Below, piece after piece: positions 35,585 through 43,767 of a stretch of 64,000 nucleotides of DNA. Under the pieces are notes generated by a model, which saw nothing but the letters and a program-made list of their open reading frames with translations, had not been told where the DNA came from and made no database searches. How positions within the stretch are numbered: the first letter of the stretch is position 1; each line of letters opens with the position of its first letter. The translations under genes were made by a program, and so were the position numbers. This DNA is from Paraburkholderia bannensis. Lineage in GTDB: Bacteria; Pseudomonadota; Gammaproteobacteria; Burkholderiales; Burkholderiaceae. The stretch is from contig NZ_JACHBW010000012.1 of the NCBI RefSeq assembly GCF_014200455.1, positions 209,774-273,773 of the forward strand, in the 5' to 3' direction.

Positions 35585-36637
35585 TCAGGCCGCGATCCGC
35601 GATTCCTGTTCAACGTCCTGAATGTCCTCGATGTCCTGAATGTCCTGAATGTCCTGAATGTCCGGTGCGTCGTACACCCCGTTCGCAGCTTCGAACGGGT
35701 GCACGACGGCATCGGTCGCCCGCCAGGCAAAACGGCGCAGCAGTTCGCCATAGCCGCCACGAATCACGAAATGCCCGCTCTTGTGCGCGTAGGCCTCGCG
35801 ACGCAGACGCCACGCGCGCGGCAGGCAGTACCAGGGCAGCGCGGGCAGATCGTGATGCACCAGATGGTAGTTGTTGTTGAGGAACAGCAGACGCATCAGG
35901 AAACCCGCCTCGTTGATGACGATGCGGGCCTTCGGTTCGGGCGCTGCGCGATGCTCGTAAAGCGAGCGGATCGCAGCAATCGCGAGGGCCGGCCAGGTGA
36001 CGGCCAGCAGGTAATACCACCACGGCACGCCGGCCCAGACGTCGAGCACATACAGCAGCGCAACGACGCTCGCGCCATGCGCGATCCACATCGGCGCATA
36101 ACGGCGGTTGCCGGTACGCAGCGCGCTCCACGCAGCGCCAAGCACCGCCGCCGCGCTCATCGGCGGCCCAACCAGCATGCGGCCGACAAAGCGCTTGCGC
36201 GCCTGCCATAAAGCGCGTCGCCACGCGGGCCAACGCTGCCAGCGTCCGGCCGGCACATAGTTGCTTTCGGGATCGAGTCCGGGCAGCGTGAGCGCTTCGT
36301 CGCGATGATGTTCGAGATGCGTGTCGCGATAGAGCGTGTAGGGAAACCAGATCGCGAGCGGCGGATAGCCCAGCAGTTTGTTTAGCCATGCCAGGCGTGT
36401 GGGATGACCGTGCAGCAGTTCGTGCTGCATCGACATATGCCATGTGCAGAGCAGTACGAATAGCGGAGTCGCGCTCGCCAGCGAGAGTGCGTGGCGATGC
36501 ACCGCCCAGACGGTGCAGGCCCAGCCGCCATAAACGGCAGCGATCAACAGCCACGTGGGCCATTCGGTGCGGGCGGCAAGGCCCGCTTGCAGCGCGGCAA
36601 CGTCCCGCGCGTGTTCGGCATCGATATATTCAGCCAT
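35585..36637 (-). CDS. Fatty acid desaturase family protein
   Basis: Encodes 350 residues from MAEYIDAEHARDV, with AGGGA 6 nt upstream. A membrane di-iron enzyme with three His boxes: HELLHGHP, LEHHRDE and YHLVHHDLPALPW, set between four or five hydrophobic segments. It introduces a double bond or hydroxyl into a lipid. The C-terminus is a repeated Asp-Ile-Gln tail from a 9-bp tandem repeat, which the catalytic core does not need. Divergent from the PhnD-like gene. Confidence 0.88.
   Translation of the reverse strand: MAEYIDAEHARDVAALQAGLAARTEWPTWLLIAAVYGGWACTVWAVHRHALSLASATPLFVLLCTWHMSMQHELLHGHPTRLAWLNKLLGYPPLAIWFPYTLYRDTHLEHHRDEALTLPGLDPESNYVPAGRWQRWPAWRRALWQARKRFVGRMLVGPPMSAAAVLGAAWSALRTGNRRYAPMWIAHGASVVALLYVLDVWAGVPWWYYLLAVTWPALAIAAIRSLYEHRAAPEPKARIVINEAGFLMRLLFLNNNYHLVHHDLPALPWYCLPRAWRLRREAYAHKSGHFVIRGGYGELLRRFAWRATDAVVHPFEAANGVYDAPDIQDIQDIQDIEDIQDVEQESRIAA
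35614..35658. repeat. 9-bp tandem repeat in the desaturase C-terminus
   Basis: Five units of tgtcctgaa type (three perfect, two with one or two changes) encode Asp-Ile-Gln/Glu repeats. Confidence 0.9.
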
Positions 36638-36713
36638 GATTCCCTGCGCGGGCGCGCTTTCCACTATCGTCGACGTTCGCCCGCCATTGCCCGTATTTGT
36701 CTAAACTGTCGCC

Positions 36714-37538
36714 ATGAGCCGCTGGATCGCCGCCCTGCCGATGTATAACGTCACGCCGCAGCACGACGCGCTATGGCGCGCGCTGCTGCGCGATACGCTC
36801 GCCGCCTTTTCCCAGTCAGGCGGCCCGCGCGAAGTGGATCTGCCCGCCGCCATCCCGGACGACCTGCTCACACTCTGGCGTCGCCCCGATCTGCTGCTCT
36901 CGCAGACCTGCGGTTTTCCTTACCGCATGTTGGGCGTCGCGGATTCGGTCAATCTGCTCGCCACGCCCGCCTTCGACGCCGAAGGTTGCGAAGGTGGGTT
37001 CTATCGCAGCACGATCGTTGTCTCAGCGCGCGCGTGGGACACGGGTGCGGTGTCGCTCGCGGCCTGTCGCGGTTTGCGCGCGGCCTGCAACGGCCAGGAT
37101 TCGCACAGCGGCATGAACGCCCTACGCCACGCCGTCGCACCGCTCGCGCGTGACGGGCGGTTCTTCTCGTCGGTGGCGTGGGTCGGTTCTCACCTCAATG
37201 CGTTGCGCGCGCTGAGCGCGGGCGAAGCGGAAGTGGCCGCCATCGATTGCGTGACGCTGGCCTACGTGCGCGACGCCCTGCCAGAACGACTGCGCGACAT
37301 TCGCTCAATCGGCATGAGCGCCGCCGCGCCGGGTCTGCCTTTCATCGCATCGCGCAACTTGCCGGACCAGCAGGCCGCCTTGCTGCGCGATGCGCTCGAT
37401 ACCGCCTGCGCCGCCGATTCGCAGCGCGCCCGGACCTTGCGGCTACGTGGTTTCGTGCGCCTTGCAGCAGCCGATTACGCGCGCATCGAGCGATACGCCG
37501 ACGAGGCCCGCGCGCTCGGCTATCCCGAACTGCGCTGA
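36714..37538 (+). CDS. PhnD-like periplasmic-binding-fold protein without signal peptide
   Basis: Encodes 274 residues from MSRWIAALPMYNVTPQ. The fold matches the PhnD/SsuA/transferrin-like binding family (RRPDLLLSQTCGFPYR; GFYRSTIVVSA; ACRGLRAACNGQDSHSGMNALRHAVAPLA; VAAIDCVTLAYV). Unlike transporter subunits it starts directly with the first strand and has no export signal, so it is probably cytoplasmic or a diverged enzyme or sensor. Divergent from the desaturase; no phosphonate genes nearby. Confidence 0.8.
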   Translation: MSRWIAALPMYNVTPQHDALWRALLRDTLAAFSQSGGPREVDLPAAIPDDLLTLWRRPDLLLSQTCGFPYRMLGVADSVNLLATPAFDAEGCEGGFYRSTIVVSARAWDTGAVSLAACRGLRAACNGQDSHSGMNALRHAVAPLARDGRFFSSVAWVGSHLNALRALSAGEAEVAAIDCVTLAYVRDALPERLRDIRSIGMSAAAPGLPFIASRNLPDQQAALLRDALDTACAADSQRARTLRLRGFVRLAAADYARIERYADEARALGYPELR

Positions 37539-37589
37539 AACAGCAAGAACACAGGCGAGCAAACCGCGCTAATTAAAGCGCCTCGGCGC

Positions 37590-37641
37590 AGTATAAAAAC
37601 GCCGCGCTCACGGCTCCAATAACCAATCGGCAGATCGATAT
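37590..37641 (-). promoter_or_regulatory. Promoter-like element matching the groES promoter, pointing left
   Basis: On the minus strand: ATATCGATCTGCCGATTG (37641-37624), TTGGAG (37619-37614), 18 nt, TATACT (37595-37590). A gapless 51-bp alignment with 57138-57188 has 36 identities, including an 11-bp exact block. It points into the 3' end of the PhnD-like gene, not to the sulfate-binding-protein gene 180 nt to its right, so its function is unclear. Confidence 0.45.
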
Positions 37642-37815
37642 AACCAGCACGCGCGCAGGCCCGCCACGCGGCGATTTGCGGGTCCATATCGACAATTCGG
37701 GAAAGCAACGCAGGGATTGATATAAAGGCCAGGCGAGCGCTCGATAAAATGGAGCGCCAGCGCGGCCCAGCCGCCAATTCATCGATTTCATCGAACAGAC
37801 CACTCGGGGACCACC

Positions 37816-38835
37816 ATGACAGCAATCGGGCGCGCCGTGCGCCTCATCGGCGCGGGCATCGTCGCCGGCGCCGCATTTGCCGCGCCGCTCGCACACGCGG
37901 ACGTCTCGCTGCTCAACGTTTCGTACGACGTCACGCGCGAACTCTATAAGGACATCGACGCGAGCTTTATCGCCGACTACCGGCAAAAGAGCGGGGAAAC
38001 GGTCTCGATCCGCCAGTCGCATGGGGCTTCGAGCGCCCAGGCGCTCTCGGTCTTGCAGGGTCTGCAGGCCGACGTCGTCACCATGAACCAGCCCAACGAC
38101 ATCGACCTGCTCGCCGAGCGCGGCCAACTCGTGCCCGCCGACTGGCGCGCGCGCCTGCCGGACGCCAGCGCGCCCTACACCACCACGATGGTGTTCCTGG
38201 TGCGCAAGGGCAACCCCAAGCACATCAAGGACTGGGACGACTTGGCCAGGGACGGCGTGCAGGTGGTGATCGCCAATCCGAAGACTTCGGGCAATGGCCG
38301 CTATGCCTATCTGGCCGCGTGGGGCTATCGCAAACTGCAAGGCGCGAGCGACGCGCAGGCGCTCGATTTCGAGCGCGCGCTGCTCAAGAACGTGCCGGTG
38401 CTCGACGCGGGTGGACGCGGCGCGACCACCACGTTCACGCAGCGCGGCATCGGCGATGTGCTCGTCACCTTCGAAAACGAGGTGGGTCTGATCGAATCTG
38501 GCGCGAATGCTCAGGATTTCGAAGCAGTCTATCCTTCCGTGAGCCTGCTGGCCGAACCACCCGTGGCCGTGGTCGACAAGGTGGTGGACAAGCGCGGCAC
38601 GCGCAAGGAAGCGCAGGCTTATCTCACGTATCTGTACACGCCTGCCGCGCAAGAGATTATCGCGAAGCATCATCTGCGCCCGCGCGACAAGGCCGTGCTC
38701 GCAAAACACGCCGACGAGTTCAAGCCGCTCAAGACCTTTACGGTCGAACAGGTGTTTGGCAGCTGGCAAAAGGCGCAAGCCGCGCATTTCGCCGATGGCG
38801 GCACCTTCGATCAGATTTACGCGGATCGCAAGTAA
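37816..38835 (+). CDS. sbp: Sulfate/thiosulfate ABC transporter substrate-binding protein
   Basis: Encodes 339 residues with a signal peptide (about 1-29, ending AHA) and the sulfate-binding-protein fold (LLNVSYDVTRELYKDIDASF; QSHGASSAQALSVLQGLQADVVTMNQPNDID; NPKTSGNGRYAYLAAWGY). Periplasmic receptor for the CysTWA sulfate importer, whose permease and ATPase genes are not in this window. Another ATATCG occurs upstream at 37686-37691, about 130 nt before the start. Ends at a shared bidirectional terminator. Confidence 0.92.
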   Translation: MTAIGRAVRLIGAGIVAGAAFAAPLAHADVSLLNVSYDVTRELYKDIDASFIADYRQKSGETVSIRQSHGASSAQALSVLQGLQADVVTMNQPNDIDLLAERGQLVPADWRARLPDASAPYTTTMVFLVRKGNPKHIKDWDDLARDGVQVVIANPKTSGNGRYAYLAAWGYRKLQGASDAQALDFERALLKNVPVLDAGGRGATTTFTQRGIGDVLVTFENEVGLIESGANAQDFEAVYPSVSLLAEPPVAVVDKVVDKRGTRKEAQAYLTYLYTPAAQEIIAKHHLRPRDKAVLAKHADEFKPLKTFTVEQVFGSWQKAQAAHFADGGTFDQIYADRK

Positions 38836-38860
38836 GCCGAATCACTCGGCACCAGGCACA

Positions 38861-38897
38861 AAAAGCGGGACGGGCGCTCAGGCGCCGTCCCGCTTTT
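38861..38897. terminator. Bidirectional rho-independent terminator
   Basis: Arms aaaagcgggacgg and ccgtcccgctttt (13 bp, perfect), between the convergent sbp and sfnB-like genes, with T-runs on both strands. Confidence 0.95.
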
Positions 38898-38924
38898 GCG
38901 TTTGCCGGTTCTTTTAGAGCGCGC

Positions 38925-40142
38925 TCAATTCCACGCGTGGCGCGCAGGCTTCACGCCGTTCAAATAATAATTGCCGACAAGGTGATATTTCCACCGCACC
39001 GGATCATGCAGCGTATGCGTGCGCGCGTTGCGCCAGTGCCGGTCGAGATTGTGCGCGGCCAGCGTCGATTGCGTGCCTGAGAGTTCGAAGAGTTTTTCGC
39101 CCGCCAGCAGCGCAGCCTCGGTCGTGAGCACTTTCGCCTCGCCCACGGCCACGGACGCGCGCGCCACATCGTCCTCGCTCACCGCTTCCTTTGCCGAGAT
39201 ATCGTCGAGCACCTGCGCCGCACGTTCGAGCAAGGCCTCGGCCGCATGCAACTGGATATACAGACGGCCGATCTCCCGCACGGTCAGGGGATCTTCGCTG
39301 GCGCGTTCGACGCCGCTATCGACCCAGGGCCGCGAGCGCTCGCGCACGAAAGCGAGCGTATCGTCGATGGCCGCCTTCGCGATTCCCGCGTCGATGGCGG
39401 CCTGAATGATCTGCGAAACCGGGCCGTTGAGCGTGGGCTGATCGGAAACGCGATACGCGGGCAGCACATGCGATGCGCTCACGCGCACGTTTTCCAGCGT
39501 GATCGTGCCGCTCGCCGTGGTGCGCTGACCGAAGCCCGACCAGTCGTCGGTGATCGTCAGCCCCGCCGTGCCCTGCGGAATATAGGCAAGCCAGCCGCGC
39601 TTCTCCTCGTCGAGACCGAGCACCGGCACGAAATGCGCGAACAGCGCGCCCGTCGAATAGAACTTGGTGCCGTCCACCACGTAATCGTCACCGTCACGCA
39701 GGACACGCGTTTTCAGATCGAGCACGTTTTTCGTACCCTTTTCGGAAAAGCCATTGCCAAAGCGCTTGCCCGCCAGCACTTGCGCGAAGAAATAGCGCTT
39801 CTGCTCCTCGGTGCCCGTGAGCGCGATCACGTCGACCAGGCCGAAGTGATTCTGCGGCAACTGTCCGATGGAAGAATCGGCGGCGGAAATCAGCTTGACG
39901 ACCTCGGTGAGCGTCACGAACGATACGCCCGCGCCGCCATAGGCCTTCGGCACCGTGATGCCCCACAGGCCGGATTGCGAGAACCATTCGATCTCCTCGC
40001 GCGGCAGACGCCGTTCGCGATCGCGTTCGGCTGCGCCCTCGGCGAGACGCGCGGCGAGTGCTCGCGCAACAGCGATGGCCTCGTCATCGTCGACGATCAC
40101 GTGCACGCCTGCGTGCTGGCCCTGCTCTCCGGTCTCTGCCAT
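38925..40142 (-). CDS. sfnB: SfnB-family sulfur acquisition oxidoreductase
   Basis: Encodes 405 residues with an acyl-CoA-dehydrogenase fold and the SfnB ending (HNLDRHWRNARTHTLHDPVRWKYHLVGNYYLNG). Other blocks: VPKAYGGAGVSFVTLTEVVKLISAADSSIGQLPQNH and YVVDGTKFYSTGALFAHFVPV. In Pseudomonas putida SfnB is needed for growth on dimethyl sulfone; by analogy this flavoenzyme helps release sulfur from organosulfur compounds. GGAG precedes the ATG by 8 nt. Paralogue of the enzyme at 31.4 kb. The promoter carries the shared ATATCG element. Confidence 0.88.
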   Translation of the reverse strand: MAETGEQGQHAGVHVIVDDDEAIAVARALAARLAEGAAERDRERRLPREEIEWFSQSGLWGITVPKAYGGAGVSFVTLTEVVKLISAADSSIGQLPQNHFGLVDVIALTGTEEQKRYFFAQVLAGKRFGNGFSEKGTKNVLDLKTRVLRDGDDYVVDGTKFYSTGALFAHFVPVLGLDEEKRGWLAYIPQGTAGLTITDDWSGFGQRTTASGTITLENVRVSASHVLPAYRVSDQPTLNGPVSQIIQAAIDAGIAKAAIDDTLAFVRERSRPWVDSGVERASEDPLTVREIGRLYIQLHAAEALLERAAQVLDDISAKEAVSEDDVARASVAVGEAKVLTTEAALLAGEKLFELSGTQSTLAAHNLDRHWRNARTHTLHDPVRWKYHLVGNYYLNGVKPARHAWN

Positions 40143-40172
40143 GATTTTCTCCGCATCAATGAAGGTGCGGAC

Positions 40173-40224
40173 AATCTAGCAACGAACACGACGCGCGCCA
40201 AACGAGCGATTGGCAAATCGATAT
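40173..40224 (-). promoter_or_regulatory. Candidate sulfur-type promoter of the sfnB-like gene
   Basis: Minus strand: ATATCGATTTGCCAATCG (40224-40207), -35 TTGGCG (40201-40196), 17 nt, -10 TAGATT (40178-40173), about 30 nt before the ATG. The 18-bp upstream element differs from that of groES at only three positions. Confidence 0.6.
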
Positions 40225-40294
40225 TCCATGGCGTGGCACGCTGCAGCGCTTATATTCGTGTTTCGACTGAGACCCCTGAGAGCGCAAGCGGGAC

Positions 40295-40456
40295 ATGACC
40301 GGCACGCCCTGCTTCGCCGCGTTCGCGCAATTCCTCGCCAACGGCATCATGTTCGGCCGCCAGCTTGCCGTGCCGCTTTTTCTGATCGCGGGCGGCGGGC
40401 TCTCTGCGGCGCGCGCGGGCGCGCTGGTTGCCGGGGTTTGCCACGCGATCCAGTGA
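40295..40456 (+). pseudogene. Remnant of a DHA2-type MFS transporter
   Basis: A 53-codon open stretch (TPCFAAFAQFLANGIMFGRQ, then LAVPLFLIAGGGLSAARAGALVAG) that resembles the segment-10 region of DHA2 drug exporters. Stop codons in the same frame lie just upstream, and the similarity ends in a stop at 40454, so this is an isolated internal piece of a gene about nine times longer. It has no good ribosome site. Assignment is from motif memory and should be checked by search. Confidence 0.4.
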
Positions 40457-40630
40457 GGGATCGCGTGGTGCGCGTGGGTCGAACAGCGCTTGGCGGTTAG
40501 TTGCAATACAGAGTGAAAATCACGCAACCACCGCCCACGCGCCCCTGAAGGCTTCGCGCACCACCGCTTACAGGCGATAATCGGCGACCGGCAATCGATT
40601 TGAAATGCGGACTTGAAGAGCGGAGAAGGA

Positions 40631-41872
40631 ATGAGCAAGCAAGGCTTCACCACCGGCATCGTTCACGGCGACAGGATCTCGGGCAGCGAGCACGGCGGCG
40701 TGCGTCAGCCGATTCACACGTCGGTGCAATACGGTTTCGAACGCGTCGAGGATCTGATCGGCGTATTTCAGGGCACGAAAAAAGGCGGCTTCAATTACGC
40801 GCGCCAGGGCACGCCCACGACCGCCGCGCTGGAGCGCAAGATCACGAGCCTCGAAGACGGCGTTGGCTCGATCTGCTTCAGCACCGGTATGGCCGCGATC
40901 ACGGCAACCTTTCTCACGCTGCTGCGTGCGGGCGATCATCTGGTGTCGAGCCGCTACGTGTTCGGCAACACCAACAGCCTGTTCGGCACGCTGCGCGCGC
41001 TCGGCGTCGAAGTCACGACCGTCGACGCCTGCGATGCCCAGGAAGTGAAGAATGCGATTCGCCCGACGACGCGCATGGTGTTCGTCGAAACCATCGCGAA
41101 CCCCGGCACGCAGATTCCCGATCTGCAAGGCATCGGCGACGTGTGCCGCGAGCACGGCCTCGCCTATGTGGTCGATAACACCATCACGTCGGCTGCATTG
41201 TTCAAGCCAAAGGCGGTAGGCGCGAGCCTCGTGATCAACTCGCTGACGAAGACGATCGCGGGCCACGGCGCAGCGCTGGGCGGTGCGGTGACCGACACGG
41301 GTCTGTTCGACTGGAGCGCGTATCCGAACATCGCCGACGACTATCGCCGTTCGGCTGCGAAGGATCAGGGCCTGCTGCAGATCCGCAAGAAAGGCCTGCG
41401 CGACATGGGCGCGGCGCTGTCCTCCGAACAGGCGCACTCGATTGCGCTGGGCGCCGAAACGCTTGCGCTGCGCGTGAAGCAAAGCAGCGACAACGCGCTC
41501 GCGCTGGCGCGGTTTCTCGAAGGGCACCCGGCGATCGGCAAGGTGTTTTATCCGGGCCTGAAAAGCCATCCGCAATACGAGGTTGCGCAGAAGCTGTTCA
41601 AGGGTGCGTCGTGGCTGCTCTCGTTCGAACTGCTCAACACCGAACGCATGATCGACGTGGTCAACGCGCTGCAATTGCCGATCAAGGCAACCGGTCTTGG
41701 CGACACACGCACACTGATCATTCCGGTTGCGCCGACCATTTTCTTCGAAGCCGGTCCTCAGACGCGCAAGGCAATGGGTATTTCCGACGGCATGCTGCGC
41801 CTTTCCGCAGGCATCGAAGATATCGACGATCTGATCGCGGACTTCTCGCAGGCGCTCGAACTGGCAGCCTGA
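40631..41872 (+). CDS. PLP-dependent trans-sulfuration enzyme (cystathionine gamma-synthase / O-acylhomoserine sulfhydrylase family)
   Basis: Encodes 413 residues from an ATG with GGAG 6 nt upstream. Cys/Met-metabolism PLP fold: substrate loop YARQGTPTTAALERKITSLEDG, PLP-ring contact and Asp in YVVDNTITSAALFKP, and the Schiff-base Lys in VINSLTKTIAGHG. It forms homocysteine or cystathionine from an acylated homoserine and a sulfur donor. Next to sulfur-scavenging genes, direct sulfhydrylation using sulfide released from sulfonates is plausible, but the two activities cannot be told apart by eye. Confidence 0.88.
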   Translation: MSKQGFTTGIVHGDRISGSEHGGVRQPIHTSVQYGFERVEDLIGVFQGTKKGGFNYARQGTPTTAALERKITSLEDGVGSICFSTGMAAITATFLTLLRAGDHLVSSRYVFGNTNSLFGTLRALGVEVTTVDACDAQEVKNAIRPTTRMVFVETIANPGTQIPDLQGIGDVCREHGLAYVVDNTITSAALFKPKAVGASLVINSLTKTIAGHGAALGGAVTDTGLFDWSAYPNIADDYRRSAAKDQGLLQIRKKGLRDMGAALSSEQAHSIALGAETLALRVKQSSDNALALARFLEGHPAIGKVFYPGLKSHPQYEVAQKLFKGASWLLSFELLNTERMIDVVNALQLPIKATGLGDTRTLIIPVAPTIFFEAGPQTRKAMGISDGMLRLSAGIEDIDDLIADFSQALELAA

Positions 41873-41885
41873 CACCGCACGGCAT

Positions 41886-41923
41886 GAGCATGGCGTTCCG
41901 GATCCAACCGGAACGCCATGCTC
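41886..41923. terminator. Perfect 16-bp hairpin downstream of the trans-sulfuration gene
   Basis: Arms gagcatggcgttccgg and ccggaacgccatgctc with a 6-nt loop, 13 nt past the stop codon. There is no T-run, so it may be a rho-dependent or mRNA-stabilising hairpin, or a protein-binding palindrome. Confidence 0.65.
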
Positions 41924-42117
41924 ACTCGCTTCACGTCAAAAGCGAGCATGCCTTTCCCGCGCGCCTGCTCTTGCCTCGCAAAAGCCTGCCAGACGGCGGC
42001 TTCTCGCCCCGCTGAACACACGCGGCAATGCGAGTATTCGAATACGCACGCTTCTCTTATTCTGTTTTCGCTGAAAGGCACGGCATGGGGCCGCCGCCAC
42101 TGCAAGCGAGACAGACT

Positions 42118-42537
42118 ATGAGCGATACCAGCGAACACGTCATTCAGGCCATGAAGCTCAATCACCTGAGCTTTCCTTCAGCCGATACCGCGGCAACCGC
42201 CGCTTTCTTCGAGCAATATCTGGGTTTCACCATCGCGGGTACGTGGGACCGCTCGTATATTCTCAAGCGCCCCGGCTATGACGTGGTGATCGATGATGCG
42301 GGCAACGATGCCCCTGCGTGGCCGAAGAATTTTCACCTTGGTTTTGAACTGCCGGATCTGGAAGCCGTGCAGGCGCTTTATGCGCGCTTCAAGGCTGAAG
42401 GCGTGCAAATGGAAACGGATATTTTCAACAACGGGCGCGGCTCGCGTTTCTTTTGTCGCGCGCCGGGCGGCGTGATGTTTGAACTGAATACGCGCAGTGA
42501 TGCCGCGCCCGAATATCAAGGGACGTTCGATCATTGA
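42118..42537 (+). CDS. VOC-family (glyoxalase-fold) protein
   Basis: Encodes 139 residues from MSDTSEHVIQAMKLNHLSF. A vicinal-oxygen-chelate fold: metal-ligand His in LNHLSF, second His in FHLGFELPDLEAVQALYARF and Glu in GGVMFELNTR. Such proteins are dioxygenases, glyoxalases or resistance proteins. No catabolic neighbour indicates the substrate. Confidence 0.82.
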   Translation: MSDTSEHVIQAMKLNHLSFPSADTAATAAFFEQYLGFTIAGTWDRSYILKRPGYDVVIDDAGNDAPAWPKNFHLGFELPDLEAVQALYARFKAEGVQMETDIFNNGRGSRFFCRAPGGVMFELNTRSDAAPEYQGTFDH

Positions 42538-42579
42538 AATTGGGCGGTTCAATGTCCCCGACGCGCGGCTGACATTCAG

Positions 42580-43326
42580 TTATTCGGCGGCCTTTGCATC
42601 GGTCGATTCCGATTCCGATTCCGGTACGAACATATAGCCGCGCGTTCTCACGGTCTGAATCACGCGCGGTTGTTCCGGATTGATTTCGACGATACGTCTG
42701 AGCCGCAGAATCGCCACATAGATACTGCGCGTGCACGAACTGCCGCTGCGCGCTTCGAGCAGGCGCACCAGCGCTTCGCGGCTGATCACCTGCATCGGGC
42801 GTGAAGCAAGATGCGCGAGTATCAGCAGTTCGCTCTCGCCGATCTTGACGCTCACGCCGTCCTTGCTCAAGGTCTGGCGTGAGAGCGTCAGTTCGAAGCG
42901 CCCGAAACGGATGCGGTCCGGTGCCGCGCTCATGGGCCGAGTGCTTTGCCCGCTGCCAAAGCGCAGTACGGCGTGAATGCGCGCGAGCAGTTCGCGCGGC
43001 AAAAACGGTTTGCCGATGTAATCGTCCGCGCCCATTTCCAGGCCGACGATACGCTCGGTTTCATCCGCGAGCGCGGTGAGCATGATGACCGGCGTGGTCT
43101 TGTCGTGCTCGCGCAAACGTCTGAGCGCCGTGAGGCCGTCCACGCGCGGCAACATGAGATCGAGCACGACGATGGACGGCCGCAGATTGTCGATCGTGCT
43201 TTCCAGATGATCGGCGCTATGCACCGCCGTGAATCGCACGCCGCGCGACGCGAAGAAGCTGCCTAGCACCTGGCAGACGACTTCGTCATCGTCGACGTGC
43301 AGGACGTGCAGGTCGGACTTTTGCAT
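42580..43326 (-). CDS. OmpR-family response regulator (orphan)
   Basis: Encodes 248 residues from MQKSDLHVLHVDDDE. The receiver domain (about 5-120) has the acidic triad DDDE and phospho-acceptor Asp in VVLDLMLPRVDG, then Lys in YIGKPFLPREL. A winged-helix DNA-binding domain follows (about 140-235; LASRPMQVISREALVRLLEA, RSIYVAILRLRRIVE). The C-terminal tail carries a (Ser-Glu)3 repeat from gattcc repeats at 42605-42622. No histidine kinase is adjacent. An ATG six codons upstream is an alternative start. Confidence 0.88.
   Translation of the reverse strand: MQKSDLHVLHVDDDEVVCQVLGSFFASRGVRFTAVHSADHLESTIDNLRPSIVVLDLMLPRVDGLTALRRLREHDKTTPVIMLTALADETERIVGLEMGADDYIGKPFLPRELLARIHAVLRFGSGQSTRPMSAAPDRIRFGRFELTLSRQTLSKDGVSVKIGESELLILAHLASRPMQVISREALVRLLEARSGSSCTRSIYVAILRLRRIVEINPEQPRVIQTVRTRGYMFVPESESESTDAKAAE
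42605..42622. repeat. 6-bp tandem repeat in the response regulator tail
   Basis: Three perfect copies of gattcc, coding (Glu-Ser) repeats near the C-terminus. Confidence 0.85.
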
Positions 43327-43459
43327 GGACGCGGATTGAAGCATGAAGCAGGCAGACCCAAATCGAAACCCCGATGATGCGATAAAGATCGCAACACTGG
43401 CTTACTGATTATTTCCGCGCCTTTCCTGCGCGCGTTTGCGGCATGCCTGCATGCGGAAC

Positions 43460-43636
43460 TCAGTGGCACGCCAACGCGCAATAAATGGCCGACACGGTGA
43501 CCGTTACACCCAGTCCTGCGCCAAGCGCGATATTGCCCAGCGTCGATGCACACCCTTGCAGCAGCGCCATGCCGGCTAGTGCACCCGCAGCTACGGTGAT
43601 GCGTGCCACCCGGGCGATTTTGAAGCCTGAGCGCAT
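43460..43636 (-). CDS. Small lipoprotein
   Basis: Encodes 58 residues from MRSGFKIARVARITV, with AAGG 8 nt upstream. A short basic n-region, hydrophobic core and lipobox LLQGC (Cys about residue 29) mark a lipoprotein signal; the mature peptide is only about 30 residues, Gly-rich and hydrophobic (GNIALGAGLGVTVTVSAIY), ending in CALACH. It may be a membrane-anchored entericidin-like peptide; no family identified. Confidence 0.6.
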   Translation of the reverse strand: MRSGFKIARVARITVAAGALAGMALLQGCASTLGNIALGAGLGVTVTVSAIYCALACH

Positions 43637-43767
43637 TGGAAATGCCTTACATGAACCGTTCAAATATCCCGCGCATTTTCCCATGGATTTCCGGCTGCTC
43701 CCATGCCTGCGGGCCGCTGGCGCATTACCAATCCTTCCCTTGCACAGCCGTATTTCTTATCGGGCAA

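Noticed and set aside
40560..40630. SAM riboswitch upstream of the trans-sulfuration gene
   Set aside because: The leader is short and I see neither the conserved helices nor a terminator/antiterminator pair.
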